Source of the DNA: Cycloclasticus sp.
GTDB lineage: Bacteria > Pseudomonadota > Gammaproteobacteria > Methylococcales > Cycloclasticaceae
Assembly: GCA_019090295.1 (NCBI GenBank)
Contig: JAHRWG010000152.1
Coordinates: 1 to 5,565, forward strand
DNA: 5,565 bases
Reading direction: 5' to 3'
A program made the translations under genes and the position numbers. Each line of letters begins with the position of its first letter. Position 1 is the first letter of the stretch. Shown here one piece after another: positions 1 through 5,565 of this stretch. A model generated the notes under the pieces. The model was not told the origin of the DNA. It ran no database searches and saw only the letters and a list, made by a program, of their open reading frames with translations.

Positions 1-1040
1 AGCAAGCAGCTAGAAACGCTAGGTATGCCGCTTTGGCATTACTGGTAAATAGCGGAACCTTGTTGTTAACCGCGCAGCATCAGGATGACCAGGCCGAAAC
101 ACTGATGCTGCAATTACTCCGTGGTGCTGGCGCTAAAGGACTTGCCAGTATGCCAACATTGGCGGCTTTTGGTGAAGGGTATATAGGACGGCCATTTTTA
201 TCCATTAGTCAGCAAGAAGTGATGGATTATGCAACTGTCAATAAATTATGCTGGATCGATGACCCCAGTAATTTAGATACCTCTTTAGATCGAAACTATC
301 TACGTCAACAGGTGATACCTTTAATTAAAAAAAGGTGGCCAGCGTTTGCAAAAACCACCTCACGTACTGCGTCACATTGTGCTGAGGCCACAGATATATT
401 ATCCAATTATGGCTCGACCTTTCTTAGTGGTCGCCCTGATGAAATCTCATTAGAGCTATTTCAGCAAGTAAAACCTAATGTATGTCGTTTAATATTAAGG
501 GAGTGGATGCTCCTTAACGATACTCGTTTACCGTCAGAAAAGGTTCTAAATCAAATCCTGGTCTTAGCCACTAAGAAAATAGGGAGTTCGGGGCTGGTTG
601 AGTGGTCTGACTACCAAGTACGCTTATTCAATCAACGGTTTTTTCTATTTAAAAAAGCCCTTGATATGCCAGCGGCTACTCCAACGATATGGCCTGATAC
701 TGAGCTGACCTTAAGAACCTCTATTGGCCTATTAAAAAGAACGCCTGTGCTAGGCTTTGGCTTAAGTAGGAAAACATGGATGTCCTCTGAGGTAAGTGTT
801 CGCTACAGAACGGGTGGTGAAAAAATCCGGATTGCGAAGGGTGTTGGTCATAGGCCTGTTAAAAAACTATTAAGTGAACGAAAAATATTCCCCTGGCAAC
901 GTCAGCATATCCCATTAATATACTTTGGTGACCGATTAGTCGCTGTTGCAAACTTATGGGTTGCTGATGAGTTTTCAGTCAACAAAGGAGAGTTGGGGTA
1001 TGAGCTGGAATGGGTTCACCCAGGCGCCCGGATTTGCTAA
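1..1040 (+). CDS. tilS: tRNA(Ile)-lysidine synthetase TilS, 5'-truncated by window edge
   Basis: TilS uses ATP to attach lysine to C34 of the CAU-anticodon tRNA-Ile in the cytoplasm, so that it reads AUA and is charged with isoleucine. The reading frame is already open at the window edge (first full codon at position 3) and gives about 345 residues. The start and the N-terminal PP-loop (SGGxDS) lie upstream and are not seen. What remains matches the family in order: the AARNARY segment, the TAQHQDDQAET motif with RGAGAKGL just after it (about 63-150), a DPSN...DRNYLR...RWP block ending the N-terminal domain (about 260-345), a middle substrate-binding domain, and a C-terminal TilS_C domain with VRYRTGGEKI and KKLLSERKIFPWQR (about 790-900). 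E. coli TilS is about 432 residues, so roughly 100 residues are missing. An in-frame TTG at 33 is internal, not the start. No frameshift is seen, and identification is firm. Confidence 0.95.
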   Translation, partial: QAARNARYAALALLVNSGTLLLTAQHQDDQAETLMLQLLRGAGAKGLASMPTLAAFGEGYIGRPFLSISQQEVMDYATVNKLCWIDDPSNLDTSLDRNYLRQQVIPLIKKRWPAFAKTTSRTASHCAEATDILSNYGSTFLSGRPDEISLELFQQVKPNVCRLILREWMLLNDTRLPSEKVLNQILVLATKKIGSSGLVEWSDYQVRLFNQRFFLFKKALDMPAATPTIWPDTELTLRTSIGLLKRTPVLGFGLSRKTWMSSEVSVRYRTGGEKIRIAKGVGHRPVKKLLSERKIFPWQRQHIPLIYFGDRLVAVANLWVADEFSVNKGELGYELEWVHPGARIC

Positions 1041-1110
1041 AGCAAGAAACTATCGACCAGTAAGTTGAATTTTTGCCGCCTGACGATCGCTTATACGGCA
1101 TTGATTCACG

Positions 1111-1116
1111 TATAAT
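1111..1116 (+). promoter_or_regulatory. Probable sigma70 -10 box of the pyrG promoter
   Basis: A perfect TATAAT lies 35 bases before the pyrG ATG, in the only sizeable intergenic gap (1041-1151). The leader would be about 28-30 bases and AT-rich. The -35 side is weak: at 16-18 bp spacing only GCTTAT, CGCTTA or TCGCTT is available, and there is no TGn extension. It is therefore either activator-assisted or a chance match in AT-rich DNA. Short dyads (ATGAA-4-TTCAT and GATAT-2-ATATC) sit at 1115-1131 around the expected transcription start. The rest of the gap shows no gene and no convincing terminator for tilS. Confidence 0.45.
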
Positions 1117-1143
1117 GAAGATATTCATATCATTAATTTAAAT

Positions 1144-2791
<1,648 letters not shown>

Positions 2792-2792
<1 letters not shown>

Positions 2793-3628
2793 TGATGGAT
2801 TTATGTGGGTTTAATGTTGGTTTAAACCAACCCTTCTTTTTAATAGCCGGTACTTGTGTGGTTGAAAGTGAGCAAATGACCATTGATACGGCTGCCTATT
2901 TAAAAGAAATAACGAATGAGCTAGGGATACCTTTCATTTATAAATCTTCGTTTGATAAAGCTAATCGCTCCTCTGTTAGTAGCTTTAGAGGGCCAGGTAT
3001 TGAAGAAGGGCTACGTGTTTTGCAAGCAGTTAAAGATCAGGTAGGTGTGCCTGTTATCACAGATGTTCATGAAGATACACCAATGGATGAAGTGGCCTCG
3101 GTAGTCGATGCGCTTCAAACGCCGGCTTTTTTATGTCGTCAAACCAACTACATTAAACGTGTTGCTGAAACGGGCTTACCCATTAACATTAAAAAAGGCC
3201 AATTTTTAGCGCCTTGGGATATGAAGCATGTTGTTGATAAAGCACGCTCAACGGGTAATCAGCGCATCATGGTTTGTGAACGGGGTGCCTCTTTTGGTTA
3301 CAATAATTTAGTGTCAGATATGCGTTCCTTAGCGGTGATGCGGGAAACAGCTGCCCCTGTTGTTTTTGATGCAACCCATTCGGTGCAATTACCTGGTGGT
3401 CAAGGAAGCACCTCTGGAGGGCAGCGTGAGTTTGTACCAGTTTTAGCGAGGGCTGCCATGGCAGCAGGTGTATCGGGGGTATTTATGGAAACTCATCCAA
3501 CACCTGAAAAGGCCTTAAGTGATGGCCCTAACTCGGTCCCCTTGAGCAAAATGAAAGAATTACTAACCATTATGAAAACAATTGACTCAGCAGTTAAACA
3601 AGCTGGCTTTATTGAAAATGAATTTTAA
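2792..3628 (+). CDS. kdsA: 3-deoxy-D-manno-octulosonate 8-phosphate synthase, metal-dependent class
   Basis: KdsA condenses phosphoenolpyruvate with D-arabinose 5-phosphate to give Kdo 8-phosphate, precursor of the Kdo that links lipid A to the LPS core. The protein has 278 residues, normal for this TIM-barrel family. Visible signatures are [11 protein letters not shown] (51-61), FRGPG (65-69), PAFLCRQT (111-118), [12 protein letters not shown] (132-143), [11 protein letters not shown] (163-173) and [11 protein letters not shown] (193-203). C22 in AGTCVVES stands where E. coli has Asn26. With H196, E233 and D244 it forms the four-ligand metal site known in Aquifex aeolicus KdsA (C11, H185, E222, D233), at a constant offset of 11. 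I infer a divalent-metal-dependent enzyme. The start at 2792 overlaps the pyrG stop by one base; ATG 2795 is equally possible. A DAHP synthase is less likely because of the KANRSS and Kdo-type motifs. The gene lies beside eno, the source of its substrate. Confidence 0.96.
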
Positions 3629-3635
3629 ACTTTAA

Positions 3636-4940
<1,305 letters not shown>

Positions 4941-4941
4941 A

Positions 4942-5226
4942 TTGAAGTCGCTGCTCATATTCCTACTCCTTATTTTCGGCTATTTACAATATAAATTGTG
5001 GATCGCTGAGGGTAAGGTTCAAGATCTATGGTTTCTTGAGCAGCGTATAGCCCATTTAGAAAAAGAAAACTCTGTGCTTAATCAACGAAATAATGGCTTA
5101 AGTGCAGAAGTTGACAACCTTAAAGGTGGGCTGGAGGTCGTCGAACTAAAAGCTCGCCAAGAACTGGGCTGGATTGGTGAGGATGAAACATTCTTTCAGT
5201 TTATATACCCAGACAATGAACCGTAA
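4942..5226 (+). CDS. ftsB: Cell division protein FtsB, probable TTG start next to the eno stop
   Basis: FtsB is a small bitopic inner-membrane protein that joins FtsL and FtsQ in the divisome and helps switch on septal peptidoglycan synthesis by FtsWI. From TTG 4942 it has 94 residues (E. coli 103): a hydrophobic segment (about 3-17), the LQYKLW motif (15-20), a heptad-rich periplasmic coiled coil (about 30-65), and the conserved RNNGLSAEVDNLKGG...ARQEL region followed by ETFF. With this start LQYxLW falls at exactly the E. coli FtsB positions, and E56 aligns with E. coli E56, a site of division-activating mutations. TTG lies one base after the eno TAA with no good Shine-Dalgarno, so reinitiation is likely. 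ATG 4897 (AGG 5 bases upstream) and ATG 4906 are longer in-frame alternatives, adding 15 or 12 residues and overlapping eno. Identity is strong; the start is uncertain. Confidence 0.9.
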   Translation: MKSLLIFLLLIFGYLQYKLWIAEGKVQDLWFLEQRIAHLEKENSVLNQRNNGLSAEVDNLKGGLEVVELKARQELGWIGEDETFFQFIYPDNEP

Positions 5227-5565
5227 AAAACAAAAGGTTTTTTGTATTGTTCCGGCGGCAGGGATTGGTTTGCGTATGCAGGCAACGGTTCCGAAGCAAT
5301 ACCTACCCCTTCTAAATGAAACGGTACTAGACGCTACCTTAGGCAGGCTATTATCTAACCATTTACTGGTCAATGTAATTGTGTGCATTGCTGAAAATGA
5401 CCATTGGTGGCAGCAAAGCACCTATGCAAATAATACTCGTGTATTACAAGTAGCTGGTGGTAAAGAACGAGCTGATTCAGTATTAAATGGTATTCAATTG
5501 GCATTAAGCCATGCTGAGCTAGATGATTGGGTGATGGTGCATGACGCTGCGAGACCTTGCCTAAG
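5216..5565 (+). CDS. ispD: 2-C-methyl-D-erythritol 4-phosphate cytidylyltransferase IspD, 3'-truncated by window edge
   Basis: IspD transfers CMP from CTP to methylerythritol 4-phosphate, giving CDP-methylerythritol in the non-mevalonate (MEP) isoprenoid pathway in the cytoplasm. The window holds the first 116 codons, about half of the usual 230-240. Visible signatures are the CTP-binding loop PAAGIGLRM (13-21) followed by PKQYLPLL (26-33), with R20 and K27 at the same numbers as in E. coli; GGKERADSV (81-89); and VHDAARPCL (108-116), with D110 and R113 matching E. coli D106 and R109. Residues of the C-terminal half are outside the window. ATG 5216 overlaps the ftsB end by 11 bases and gives the E. 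coli-like N-terminus, but no Shine-Dalgarno precedes it, which suggests coupling to ftsB. An in-frame ATG at 5183 would add 11 residues but has TGAGG directly abutting it. ispF is the expected next gene in gammaproteobacteria. Confidence 0.95.
   Translation, partial: MNRKKQKVFCIVPAAGIGLRMQATVPKQYLPLLNETVLDATLGRLLSNHLLVNVIVCIAENDHWWQQSTYANNTRVLQVAGGKERADSVLNGIQLALSHAELDDWVMVHDAARPCL

Noticed and set aside
33..35. TTG as the tilS start
   Set aside because: The frame is open to the window edge, and the upstream residues (AARNARY) match the TilS family, so the true start lies outside the window.
1074..1100. Possible tilS terminator hairpin (TGCCG ... CGGCA)
   Set aside because: The stem is only 5 bp with a 17-base loop and no T-run follows, so it does not look like a rho-independent terminator.
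3582..3613. Possible internal eno promoter (TTGACT near 3582, then CTTTAT/TTTATT)
   Set aside because: The -35-like hexamer is good, but the only -10-like sequences lie 19-20 bases away and are poor, and the site is inside the kdsA coding sequence. Not enough to list as a feature.
5146..5421. 91-codon - strand frame opposite ftsB and ispD
   Set aside because: It is antisense to two recognisable genes, including the IspD CTP-binding loop. Its own translation shows nothing familiar.

Overview
The window is a stretch of ordinary bacterial core chromosome. It reads left to right, with every gene on the + strand: the 3' part of tilS, then pyrG, kdsA, eno, ftsB and the 5' part of ispD. The order pyrG-eno-ftsB-ispD is a gammaproteobacterial hallmark. 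Together with FtsB and an LPS (Kdo) gene it points to a Gram-negative gammaproteobacterium. Base composition is moderately AT-rich (low 40s % GC judged by eye, not counted). The proteins are clearly diverged from E. coli. A marine gammaproteobacterium of the Methylophaga/Cycloclasticus/Piscirickettsia kind would fit, but that placement is a guess.

Layout: tilS (tRNA-Ile lysidine synthetase) enters from the left edge without its N-terminal ATP-binding loop and ends at 1040. The 111 bp after it is the only real intergenic gap. It holds a perfect TATAAT box that probably drives pyrG. From 1152 to the right edge the genes are packed as one apparent operon. pyrG and kdsA share one base (TAATG). 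kdsA and eno are separated by 31 bp with a good ribosome binding site. ftsB starts at, or just before, the eno stop. ispD overlaps the ftsB end by 11 bp. I see no rho-independent terminator, tRNA, mobile element, CRISPR array or phage remnant.

The genes make metabolic sense together. Enolase makes phosphoenolpyruvate, which KdsA condenses with arabinose 5-phosphate to make the LPS sugar Kdo. PyrG makes CTP, which IspD uses in isoprenoid synthesis and which KdsB (not in the window) would need to activate Kdo. FtsB is a divisome scaffold. The operon thus couples central metabolite supply to envelope synthesis and division.

The most informative detail is that KdsA has the four metal ligands of the metal-dependent (class II, Aquifex-like) Kdo-8-phosphate synthases, not the metal-independent E. 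coli type. The other points of interest are start-codon and overlap questions at ftsB and ispD. I looked for an undescribed system and found none; every stretch of more than about 110 bases is explained by a known core gene.
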